Assembly (NCBI GenBank): GCA_019744815.1
Contig: JAIEUA010000001.1
Coordinates: 416,041 to 480,040 of the forward strand
DNA: 64,000 nucleotides
Origin: Phycisphaerales bacterium
Lineage (GTDB): Bacteria > Planctomycetota > Phycisphaerae > Phycisphaerales > UBA1924
Reading direction: 5' to 3'
A program made the position numbers and the translations under genes. The notes beneath the pieces were generated by a model that was not told where the DNA came from, did not search any database, and saw only the letters and a program-made list of their open reading frames with translations. Positions 18,578 to 26,510 of the stretch are shown here, piece after piece. Numbering within the stretch: position 1 is the first letter of the stretch; each line of letters starts with the position of its first letter.

Positions 18578-20152
18578 ATGCGCCACGCTTCTATCGCTCT
18601 CGCTCTGGTTCTTGCCGCCGGCTCCGCCTCGGCTCAGCTCATCAACCGCGTGCAGGGCGTGCCCGACAACCGTCACAGCGTGGAGGACGCGACCGCCCTG
18701 TCGAATGGCGACATCGCGTCCGCGGGCGACTCGTACAACTTCACCGTCGGGTTCAATACCTCGGCGACGCTCACCCGCGCCGACGCCCTGGGCGTGCCGA
18801 TCTGGCATCTGAACATCAAGTCGACCAATGACTTTCCGAGCTCGTTCGGGATCCGCGAGATTCCCGGCGGCAATCTCGTGCTCGGGTTCTATCGAGACTT
18901 CAACACCGACACGCTCTGTCTCGCGGGTGTGTCCGGTTCGGGAACGGTGAACTGGGTGAAGCGATTCCCAGGCTCTCGCTCGTTCTACGGCACGGGCATG
19001 GAGATCGACACGAGTTCGGGCGCGGCGGCGGTGATCGTGGCTTCGCAGTACGACCAGCAGCCGCCGATCGGCGGACAACTGCTCCGCGCCGATGCGGCCA
19101 CGGGCGCCCTGATCTTTGATCGCGTCTACACGCCCAGCGTGCCAACAGAGGTGAACGACGTGTCGTTCGCCGATCTGGCTCGCAAGCCCGGCGGTGACTA
19201 CTTCGTGACCGGCAACGTGACCAGGCTCATCAACGGTGAGATCTTCGATAACGACCTTTTGGTCGCGCGACTCAGCGCCACGACCGGGGCCGTGGTCTGG
19301 GCGAAGGCCTTCGGCACGCCGCTCGACCCCGAACGCGGCTACGGCTACGAGAGCGGGCGCGGGATCGAGCTCGCAGCGGACGGCAGCGTGGTGGTGGTCG
19401 GCAGCATCAACGACCCGACCCAGACGTTCGGCCCTGACGGCGCGGTCCACATCCGGCTTGATGCCGCCACCGGCGCGGTACTGGCGCAGAGCACACTGCT
19501 CGATGTTCAGGTCGCCGCCGCGTCGCTCGATCGACTGTCGACCGGACAGTTGGTGGCCAGCGGCACCCGCGTCTTTGGCGACGGGCAGGGCGCGGCGCAG
19601 ATGTGGCTGCTCGATCCGGTCACGCTCGCCGCGTACTGGCGGGGCGAATACAACACCAACACCAGCTTCGGCAGGGACGCGATCGAGAGCCTGAGCCCCG
19701 CGCAGGGCCTGGTGCTCGTCGGCAATCACTTTTCCGGCAATCCGATCGGATTTCCCGACCAGATGTTCGTCCGCACCGATCTCACCGGAAACGACGGCTG
19801 CAGCGCGGTGCTCGTGATGCCGGACCAGCCGCCGGTGACTCTGATCAGCAACGACATCGCGCTGAGCATGATCCCCGATCAACGGACCTTTGCCTACAGC
19901 CCGGACACAGCGCTTGTGACCATGCTGACCAATCTGGCGTGCGAGCCCGTTGCGTGCGTCGGCGATCTCAACGGCGACCTGCTGGTGGACGACAGCGACT
20001 TTGTGATCTTCGCCAACGCGTACAACATCCTCGACTGCTCCGACCCGCTCATGCCCCCGGGGTGCCCGGCGGATCTCAACGGCGACGGGTTTGTGGATGA
20101 CAGCGATTTCGTGATCTTCGCCGACGCGTACAACCAGTTGGTGTGCCCGTAG
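18578..20152 (+). CDS. Secreted propeller-like protein with dockerin-like tail
   Basis: 524 residues; the ATG at 18578 follows AGGGGAAAG. Signal peptide MRHASIALALVLAAGSASAQ. The body (~20-455) has regularly spaced motifs such as GDIASAGDSYNFTVGF, GDYFVTGNVTRL, AADGSVVVVGSINDP and LSTGQLVASGTRVFG, which read as blades of a delta-60/PQQ-like propeller. Tail loops DLNGDLLVDDSD and DLNGDGFVDDSD, four Cys, ending QLVCP. No catalytic motif was found, so the body is most likely a binding or structural module. It shares no close sequence with the neighbouring propeller proteins beyond the blade pattern. Confidence 0.85.
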   Translation: MRHASIALALVLAAGSASAQLINRVQGVPDNRHSVEDATALSNGDIASAGDSYNFTVGFNTSATLTRADALGVPIWHLNIKSTNDFPSSFGIREIPGGNLVLGFYRDFNTDTLCLAGVSGSGTVNWVKRFPGSRSFYGTGMEIDTSSGAAAVIVASQYDQQPPIGGQLLRADAATGALIFDRVYTPSVPTEVNDVSFADLARKPGGDYFVTGNVTRLINGEIFDNDLLVARLSATTGAVVWAKAFGTPLDPERGYGYESGRGIELAADGSVVVVGSINDPTQTFGPDGAVHIRLDAATGAVLAQSTLLDVQVAAASLDRLSTGQLVASGTRVFGDGQGAAQMWLLDPVTLAAYWRGEYNTNTSFGRDAIESLSPAQGLVLVGNHFSGNPIGFPDQMFVRTDLTGNDGCSAVLVMPDQPPVTLISNDIALSMIPDQRTFAYSPDTALVTMLTNLACEPVACVGDLNGDLLVDDSDFVIFANAYNILDCSDPLMPPGCPADLNGDGFVDDSDFVIFADAYNQLVCP

Positions 20153-20353
20153 CCCGGCGGGAGCTGCGAGAATCTTCTCGGATATACGCCGCCGATTCTG
20201 GCACGGGCGGGGAAGTGGCAGTACATTGGGGTTGTGGCCGCGGTGTGGGAAACCGCGGCCCTGCGGCGCGAACTTGAGAGAGGCTTGATATCTGGCACGG
20301 CTCACCGCTGAGGCAAACGCCCCGGCGGGCGGCTGTCGCTCCGGAGAGTCCAC

Positions 20354-21952
20354 ATGGCAACACGTTCCAGACCATCTGTGTCGGTCAACCGGCAAACCGC
20401 GTTCCGGTCGCTGGCGGTCGCTTTGGTTGGCCTCGCGGGCACCGTGGCTCATGCCGACACGACGCCGCCGGCGATGCTCGACCCCAGTCTGCAGGTGACC
20501 ACGGTGCTGAGCGCCGGCCTCACCCAGCCGATCGGTATGGTGTTCCTCTCCACGAACGACTTCCTGGTCTTGGAGAAGGCCTCGGGCCAGATCAAGCGTG
20601 TGGTCAACGGCGTGATCCAGGCGGCGCCCGTGCTGGACCTCGCCGTCAATTCGGCGTCCGAGCGAGGCCTCTTGAGCATCGCCTTGGACCCCGGGTTCCC
20701 GACCAACCCGTACATGTACGTGCGCTGGACCGAGAGCAGCACCGGCGCCGACACCGGCGTGACGGCGAACGTGCCGCTGATCGGCAACCGCGTCGATCGA
20801 TTCATCTGGAACGGCTCGACGCTCACGTTTGATCGCAACATCGTCCAGTTGCGCTCCCGCCAGAGCGACAACGTCGCCGTTCCCGGCCACCCCGGCACGA
20901 ACAACCCCGGCGAGAACGGCAACCACAACGGCGGCGTGATCCGCTTCGGTCCCGACGGCAAGCTGTACATCTTCATGGGCGACCAGGGTCGCCGCGGCTG
21001 GATGCAGAACCTGGCCAATGGGCCGTTCCTGACGGCGCCGCAGCAGGACGACACCTTCGGCGGTCCCGCTCCCGACAACGCCCACCTCTCCGGCGTCATT
21101 CTGCGGCTCAACAACGACGGCACCGTGCCCGTCGACAATCCTTTCTTCGCGGCCGGTGCCGCGGTCGGAGGCGAGGTCGGCGCGAACATCCAGAAGGTCT
21201 ATTCCTACGGCCATCGCAACGGCTTCGGCATGGCGTTCGATGCCGCCACCGGTTACCTGTGGGAGACCGAGAACGCCGACGACGCGTACAGCGAGCTCAA
21301 CCGCGTCATCCCCGGAATGAACGGAGGATGGATCCAGGTCGCCGGTCCGCTCAGCCGCTTCGCCGACTTCAAGCTCATCGAAACGACTCAGTTCACGCAG
21401 GCGTTGCAGCAGGTCCGGTTCCCGCCAACACGGCTGTCCTACACCGCCGCCGCGGCGGCGGCCCGGATGTTCATGCTGCCGGGCGCTGTCTATGTCGATC
21501 CGGATTTCAGCTGGCGTTACGAGATCGGCCCTGCGGGCACCGCGTTTGTGCAGGGCAACGCGCTTGGCGCGGAATACAGCGGCACGCTCTGGATCGGCTC
21601 GGCCCGCAGCAACCAGCAGGTCGGCGGCAACGGCGGCTGCCTGTACCGCTTCCGCATGACCGCCGATCGCCTCCATGTGGATGTCAGCGCCGACCCGCGG
21701 CTCGCCGATCGCGTCGCCGACAACCTCTTCCGGCCGACCAAGTTCGACGGCACTGAGAGCGAGACGCTCATCATCGGCACCGGCTTTGGCATCACGCCCG
21801 ACATCGTGCAGGGACCCGACGGCAACCTGTACGTCGTGTCCAACACCGACAACGCGATCTACAAGATCAGCCGCAAGCCCGCCCTCCCCACGCTCCAGCT
21901 CAAGCAGGACCCCACGATCCAAACCACTGTCGAGAGTGAGATCAATGAGTAA
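20354..21952 (+). CDS. Secreted PQQ-dependent sugar dehydrogenase-like protein, no anchor tail
   Basis: 532 residues of the glucose/sorbosone dehydrogenase (GSDH) family: six-bladed propellers that oxidise sugars with PQQ in the periplasm or outside the cell. Motifs seen: GLTQPIGMVFLSTNDFLVLEK at the first blade, RGLLSIALDPGFPTNPYMYV, NHNGGVIRFGPDGKLYIF (the GSDH active-site His region), YSYGHRNGFGMAFDAATG, and a final blade QGPDGNLYVVSNTDNAIY. A signal peptide is present but with a long n-region (MATRSRPSVSVNRQTAFRS, h-region to VAHAD). Unlike its relative at 39519-40919 it has no dockerin-like tail. Its stop codon overlaps the start of the PEP-CTERM gene by 8 bp, so the two are translationally coupled. 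Whether it truly binds PQQ and which sugar it uses cannot be told from sequence alone. Confidence 0.88.
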   Translation: MATRSRPSVSVNRQTAFRSLAVALVGLAGTVAHADTTPPAMLDPSLQVTTVLSAGLTQPIGMVFLSTNDFLVLEKASGQIKRVVNGVIQAAPVLDLAVNSASERGLLSIALDPGFPTNPYMYVRWTESSTGADTGVTANVPLIGNRVDRFIWNGSTLTFDRNIVQLRSRQSDNVAVPGHPGTNNPGENGNHNGGVIRFGPDGKLYIFMGDQGRRGWMQNLANGPFLTAPQQDDTFGGPAPDNAHLSGVILRLNNDGTVPVDNPFFAAGAAVGGEVGANIQKVYSYGHRNGFGMAFDAATGYLWETENADDAYSELNRVIPGMNGGWIQVAGPLSRFADFKLIETTQFTQALQQVRFPPTRLSYTAAAAAARMFMLPGAVYVDPDFSWRYEIGPAGTAFVQGNALGAEYSGTLWIGSARSNQQVGGNGGCLYRFRMTADRLHVDVSADPRLADRVADNLFRPTKFDGTESETLIIGTGFGITPDIVQGPDGNLYVVSNTDNAIYKISRKPALPTLQLKQDPTIQTTVESEINE

Positions 21953-22640
21953 GCACACCATCATGTTGTTCCTCGCGACCGGGCTCCTGGCGTCTGCCGC
22001 GCAGGCCCAGGAACTCATCGCCAACGGCGGGTTCGAGACCGGTCTCTTCAATTGGAACCGCGTCGACCAGCTCGGCAGCGACGGCTCGTTCGCGTTGCAA
22101 ACCGGAAGCGCCTCGCCGGTCAACGGCTTCACCGTGCCCGCACCGCGGGAAGGTCTGCGGGCCGCGATGACGGACTCGACCGGTCCAGGCTCGCACGTGC
22201 TCTACCAGGACGTGCTGATCCCCGCGTTTGTCCCCGGGGCGACGCTGAAGTTCTCGATCTACGTGGGCAACGGCGCCGCCGCGTTCTCGACGCCAAGCTC
22301 GCTGGACTTCTCCACGCCCGCGCTCAACCAGCAGGCCCGGGTCGACATCCTCCGCGGCGGCACCGATCCGTTCAGCGTGTCCTCGGCCGATGTGCTGTTC
22401 AACGCGTTCCAGACCGCGCTGAACTCGCCGCTGGTGACCGGATACAACGACTTCACGATCGACGTGGGCTCGGTGCTCGCCGCGAACGCCGGACAGACGC
22501 TGCGGCTGCGCTTCGCGGAAGTTGACAACGTGAACTTCTTCAACTTCGGCGTCGATGCGGTGAGCCTGACGATTCCCGCGCCCTCGGCTCTTGGGCTGAT
22601 CGGCGTGGGCATGCTCGGGATGGCGCGTCGTCGCCGCTGA
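21945..22640 (+). CDS. PEP-CTERM-like sorted protein with galactose-binding-like domain
   Basis: 231 residues. The start ATG at 21945 overlaps the 3' end of the sugar dehydrogenase gene by 8 bp. Signal peptide MSKHTIMLFLATG...AAQAQ. The N-terminus of the mature chain, ELIANGGFETGLFNWNR, is a common opening of carbohydrate-binding jelly rolls of the galactose-binding-like type, and the domain closes with NFFNFGVDAVSLTI. It ends with IPAPSALGLIGVGMLGMA-RRRR: the PxPS motif, hydrophobic segment and basic end of the planctomycete PEP-CTERM sorting signal. Coupling to the dehydrogenase suggests that the two products work on the same glycan or sit together at the surface; that is inference. Confidence 0.85.
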   Translation: MSKHTIMLFLATGLLASAAQAQELIANGGFETGLFNWNRVDQLGSDGSFALQTGSASPVNGFTVPAPREGLRAAMTDSTGPGSHVLYQDVLIPAFVPGATLKFSIYVGNGAAAFSTPSSLDFSTPALNQQARVDILRGGTDPFSVSSADVLFNAFQTALNSPLVTGYNDFTIDVGSVLAANAGQTLRLRFAEVDNVNFFNFGVDAVSLTIPAPSALGLIGVGMLGMARRRR

Positions 22641-22916
22641 CAAACTCCCGTGGGTGTGGCAGGACGTGGCCGGCCCGGGCATCCTGGGTATGGCGTTCCG
22701 CGCGATCTTGTGGCGGCGCGCCGTGGCCACGTTGCTGAGCGACATCGCTTCAGGGCGGGCTTGGTTGTCACAATCCGTACGAATCTCCGCTGGAGCGTGA
22801 ACGGATCCGGTGGCGGCGCGACATCTGCAGTGCCGCCGCTGGAAGAGTGAGAACAAGTCAAAGCAGCGGACGAACGAGCGGGGCGGTCGATCCGCGTAGT
22901 CTGCCGAGGAAGAACC

Positions 22917-23786
22917 ATGACCTATCTGCGTGCGTTCGTGTCGTTGTCGCTCCTCGCGTGCTCGGGCGCACTGGCCGATGTGGTGTCGCTCACGCCCGTC
23001 GCCGACAACACGCTGTACTTCAACACCGCCGGCAACTCGTCCAACGGCAAGGGCACGGCGATGTTTGCCGGCAACAACGCGAGCCTGACGGTGAGCCCGC
23101 GGCGAGCCTTGGTGCTTTTCGACGTCGCGTCCGCGGTGCCCCCCGCCGCGACCGTCGTCGGCGCGTCGCTCACGCTCACGGAGAATGGCGTGAACTTTGA
23201 CGAGTACGTCTGCACCATCCACCGCGTGACCAAGTCCTGGGGCGAGGGCGCGTCCGTGGCCACCGGTGGCCAAGGCGGCGGTGGCCCGGCTCAGAGCGGC
23301 GACGCGACCTGGCTCTTCCGCTTCTTCCCCGGCTCGGCGTGGACCAACGCCGGCGGCGACTTCAACGCCGGTGTCTCGGCCTCGCTCACCGTCGGCGGCG
23401 GCGCGGCGTTCACGTGGACCTCGGCCCAGCTCGCGGCGGATGTGAAAGACATGGCCGCCAACCCGTCGGCAAACTTCGGCTGGATGGTCCGCGGCGACGA
23501 GTCGCTCCCCAAGACCGCCAAGAAGTTCTCGACCCGCGAGGATGTTGCCGAGAACCGACCCACGCTCACGATCCGCTTCTTCCCCACCTGCCTCGGTGAT
23601 CTGAACGCCGACACCCTGGTGGAGGACACGGACTTCGTCGTCTTTGCGGGCGCGTACAACACGCTCGATTGCGCGGATCCGTCCATGCCCGCGGGCTGCC
23701 CGGCGGACCTCAACTTCGACGGGTTCGTGGACGACACCGACTTTGTTTTCTTCGCCTCGGCGTACAACGATCTGTTGTGTCCGTAA
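22917..23786 (+). CDS. Secreted DNRLRE-type protein with dockerin-like tail
   Basis: 289 residues; the ATG at 22917 has GAGGA just upstream, and TAGTCT at 22897-22902 may be its -10 box. Signal peptide MTYLRAFVSLSLLACSGALA. The body (~22-220) has the features of DNRLRE domains, stalk-like modules of bacterial surface proteins: VADNTLYF near the start, RRALVLFDVASAVPPAATVVGAS, a Trp-rich centre (TKSWGEGAS, GDATWLFRFF), and a C-terminal FSTREDVAENRPTLTIRF. The tail has DLNADTLVEDTD (Glu replacing one Asp) and DLNFDGFVDDTD, four Cys, ending DLLCP. A role as a structural or fibre component is likely from the family, not shown by the sequence. Confidence 0.87.
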   Translation: MTYLRAFVSLSLLACSGALADVVSLTPVADNTLYFNTAGNSSNGKGTAMFAGNNASLTVSPRRALVLFDVASAVPPAATVVGASLTLTENGVNFDEYVCTIHRVTKSWGEGASVATGGQGGGGPAQSGDATWLFRFFPGSAWTNAGGDFNAGVSASLTVGGGAAFTWTSAQLAADVKDMAANPSANFGWMVRGDESLPKTAKKFSTREDVAENRPTLTIRFFPTCLGDLNADTLVEDTDFVVFAGAYNTLDCADPSMPAGCPADLNFDGFVDDTDFVFFASAYNDLLCP

Positions 23787-23990
23787 CGCCCGATAGGTGC
23801 CGGCACACACCCGGGATTGCCCGGGCGGGGCGCTTCCCGGGCATATTGCCCGGTTCTCGATGCCCCGTCTGGCAGAATGTCCTTCGTCGGGGTGACGGGT
23901 TGTGGTACAACCGCTCAGCAGCTCTCTTACGTGCGCAGCGATCCCGCGCTCGCGTGTCGGAACGAGATTTGCCCTGGCGGGAGAGTTCCA

Positions 23991-26186
23991 TTGAATCCGA
24001 TGCCTACGTTGGCGGCGATCGTCCGTTCCGGCCCACTGCTTTGCGTCATCGCGTGCCTGCTCGCGAGTGTGGTGGCCGTGCCGATGGCCCAGGCGGGCGC
24101 CAAGCGCAAGCCCTCGGTGCTGGTCGTGCATGCGGCGCCTGCGTTCATCGGCGACGTGCAGACCAAGCTGAGTTCCTCCGGGCTCTTCGCGGCCGTCGAT
24201 CTCTTCAACGCCGCGGCCGGCACGCCGACGCTCGCCGCGCTCAAGGCCTACGACGCCGTGCTGGTCACCAGCGACAACAACTTTGCCGATGCTGTCGCGC
24301 TGGGCAACAACCTCGCCGATTACGTGGACGCGGGCGGCGGCGTGGTGAACGCCGCGTACTCCGTGGGTTCGTTGTCTCCGCCCGCCGGGCGCTGGAATCC
24401 GGGCTACCTGTGCATGTCGCCGGGTGCGGGCTTGGCCACCACGGGTGCTTCGCTCGATCTCTCTTCGATCACTGATCCGAACCACGCCATCCTGATCGGC
24501 GTGGGCGCCTTGAGCACCCAGTTTGGCTATCGCATCAATCAGAACTCGGTCGTCGCTGGGGCCACCGTCGTCGCTCGCTGGACGGGCGGCAACGTGCTGG
24601 TCGCCGCCGGCCCGCTCCCCGGGCGAGTCGATCTGAACTTCAACCTGATTTCCAAGGATGCTCTCTTCGGCGGATGGAACCCGGCGACCGACGACGGCGT
24701 GAAGCTGATGGTCAATTCGCTTCTGTACGTCATGCGCCCGAAGGTGCTGCTGGTCTACGCCGAAGACGACGCGGGCTCCGCCGACGTGCAGGCCAAACTC
24801 CGAGCCACAGGCACACTCGGTCCCGTCGACCGGTTCAGCGCCAGTGTCGGCACCCCGACGCTCGCCCAGCTCCAGAAGTACGACGCGGTGTTGACCTGGA
24901 GCAACTTCAACTACGCCAACGCCGCCGCGCTCGGCAACGTGCTGGCGGACTTTGTCGACGCGGGTGGGGGAGTTGTTTCTGCAGCCTTCGCCAACGCAGA
25001 AGCAAGCCCGAATCGGCGTCTCGGCGGACGCTGGATCACCGGGGGCTACGAGATCATCCCCGGCGCGAGCGGTACCGCGACCGGTGCCGCAACCAGCGGT
25101 GCCAAGCTGTACTTCTCCCATCCCATCCTGTCCGACTTCTTTGTAGTGGACGGCGGCACCGGCAGTTTCCGTCCGATCACGACAGCGCTGAACTCAGGCG
25201 GGCTCATCGTCGCCGAGTGGTCCGATGGCAAGACCCTCGCCGCCGTCTCGACAAAGCTCCCGAACCGCGCCGATCTTGGCTTCTATCCCGTCTCGAGTAC
25301 CATCGGCGGCGCGAGTTACTGGCAGGTCGGCACCAACGGCGACAAGCTGATGGCCAACGCCCTGATCTACACGGTTCGCCCGTATGTTGCGACGGTCGCG
25401 GCAGAGACCTTCGCGCTCTCCGATCTGTCTTCCAAGCTCGCCGCCTCGCGCCGCTTCAGCGGCGTCGCCACGCTCGACGCACGCACCGGCACGCCGGACA
25501 CCCCGACCCTGGCTCCATTCAGCGCCCTAGTCACGTGGTCGAATTACAAGTATTCCGACTGGACCGCGATCGGAAATCGGCTCGCGGATTACGTTGACGC
25601 CGGCGGAGGCGTGGTTGTTGCGAGGTACGCGAACACCTCGAACAGCTATCCGTTGGGCCGATGGACGAACGAGGGTTACCAGATCATTCCCTCGCCGCTT
25701 GCCGAGGCCTCATTCAGTGATACCCAAGCGTTGGGCGCGGTCCTTGAGCCCGCACACCCGATCGCATCCTTTGTCCGCAAGTTCCGTGTCGCGAACAATC
25801 TCGGTCCGTTGAGCTCGCCACTTCTCCGGGGGCGCTCGATCATCAACGGAACCAACGGCCTCATGCTGGCGAGCGTTCACACCTTCCTGAAGCGTGCCGA
25901 CCTTGGTTACTGGCCCGTCTCCAATGCTTTCTCGAACGGCTGGGATCGTCGCACCGACGGCGCCTGGCTCGCGGCCAACGCCCTCGAGTTCGTCGCCCGC
26001 GTAAAGCCCTGCCCCGGCGACTTCAACGGCGATGGCGTGGTGGACGACGCCGACTTCTCGCTCTTCGTGGTTTTCTACGACGCGCTCATCGATCCCCGCG
26101 GCGATCTCAGCGGCGATGACAACACCGACGATGCCGATTTCTCGGTCTTCGTTCAGGGTTACGACACCCTGCTCTGCCCGCCGTAA
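23991..26186 (+). CDS. Secreted protein with three tandem ~220-residue domains and an atypical dockerin-like tail
   Basis: 731 residues from a TTG at 23991 that lies 6 bp after GGGAGAG; the ATG three codons later (24000) is the alternative. Signal peptide up to PMAQAGA. The body is one unit repeated three times (roughly residues 35-250, 250-480 and 480-670). Each begins with a hydrophobic strand (KPSVLVVHA, PKVLLVYAE, PYVATVAAE), then GTPTLAxLxxYDAVLxxSxxNxxxxxALGNxLADYVDAGGGVV, then a GRWxxxGYxIIPG block. The fold looks alpha/beta and may relate to ThuA/glutamine-amidotransferase-like domains, but no catalytic residues were recognised. The tail (DFNGDGVVDDAD, DLSGDDNTDDAD) lacks both inner cysteines that other tails carry, and ends LLCPP. 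Function unknown. Confidence 0.8.
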   Translation: MNPMPTLAAIVRSGPLLCVIACLLASVVAVPMAQAGAKRKPSVLVVHAAPAFIGDVQTKLSSSGLFAAVDLFNAAAGTPTLAALKAYDAVLVTSDNNFADAVALGNNLADYVDAGGGVVNAAYSVGSLSPPAGRWNPGYLCMSPGAGLATTGASLDLSSITDPNHAILIGVGALSTQFGYRINQNSVVAGATVVARWTGGNVLVAAGPLPGRVDLNFNLISKDALFGGWNPATDDGVKLMVNSLLYVMRPKVLLVYAEDDAGSADVQAKLRATGTLGPVDRFSASVGTPTLAQLQKYDAVLTWSNFNYANAAALGNVLADFVDAGGGVVSAAFANAEASPNRRLGGRWITGGYEIIPGASGTATGAATSGAKLYFSHPILSDFFVVDGGTGSFRPITTALNSGGLIVAEWSDGKTLAAVSTKLPNRADLGFYPVSSTIGGASYWQVGTNGDKLMANALIYTVRPYVATVAAETFALSDLSSKLAASRRFSGVATLDARTGTPDTPTLAPFSALVTWSNYKYSDWTAIGNRLADYVDAGGGVVVARYANTSNSYPLGRWTNEGYQIIPSPLAEASFSDTQALGAVLEPAHPIASFVRKFRVANNLGPLSSPLLRGRSIINGTNGLMLASVHTFLKRADLGYWPVSNAFSNGWDRRTDGAWLAANALEFVARVKPCPGDFNGDGVVDDADFSLFVVFYDALIDPRGDLSGDDNTDDADFSVFVQGYDTLLCPP

Positions 26187-26510
26187 GCGATCGCGGTTCC
26201 GCGCCGCGACGCGAAGGATGGTCGGTGATGCTCGCAGGATCGCACCCCTTGCGTGGCGTTCGGGCACGACCGATGCTCTGGAACGCCCCTGCAACGATTC
26301 CAACTCGCTCGAAGCCGATGCCTCGCGTTGCGTCCTGAACCGATACGAAACCCCTCCTTGGGGGAGATGAGATTCTGGTTGGCCTGCTTGAGATGGGTAC
26401 GGTGTCGTGGGTGGGGTGATCACCCGATCCGCCACCAACGGCGATCACTTTTTGCTTTGGTCCACACCTGCGTGCGGGTACATTGAGACCGGCCCGATCG
26501 GGAGTGGATC
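26187..26510. other. Gene-free gap with palindrome and candidate promoter
   Basis: No coding signal is seen in these 324 bp. The perfect 12-bp palindrome GGGTGATCACCC is at 26414-26425, 30 bp upstream of a promoter-like TTTGGT (26456-26461), 17 bp, TACATT (26479-26484) pair that would serve the gene at 26511. The palindrome could be an operator. Confidence 0.4.

Noticed and set aside
16646..22132. Open frame of 1828 codons on the minus strand
   Set aside because: It lies opposite four clear secreted-protein genes, is Arg/His/Val/Asp-rich as expected from the complement of high-GC codons, and has no domain or signal peptide.
21942..25121. Open frame of 1059 codons on the minus strand
   Set aside because: Antisense shadow of the PEP-CTERM, DNRLRE and triple-domain genes with the same biased composition.
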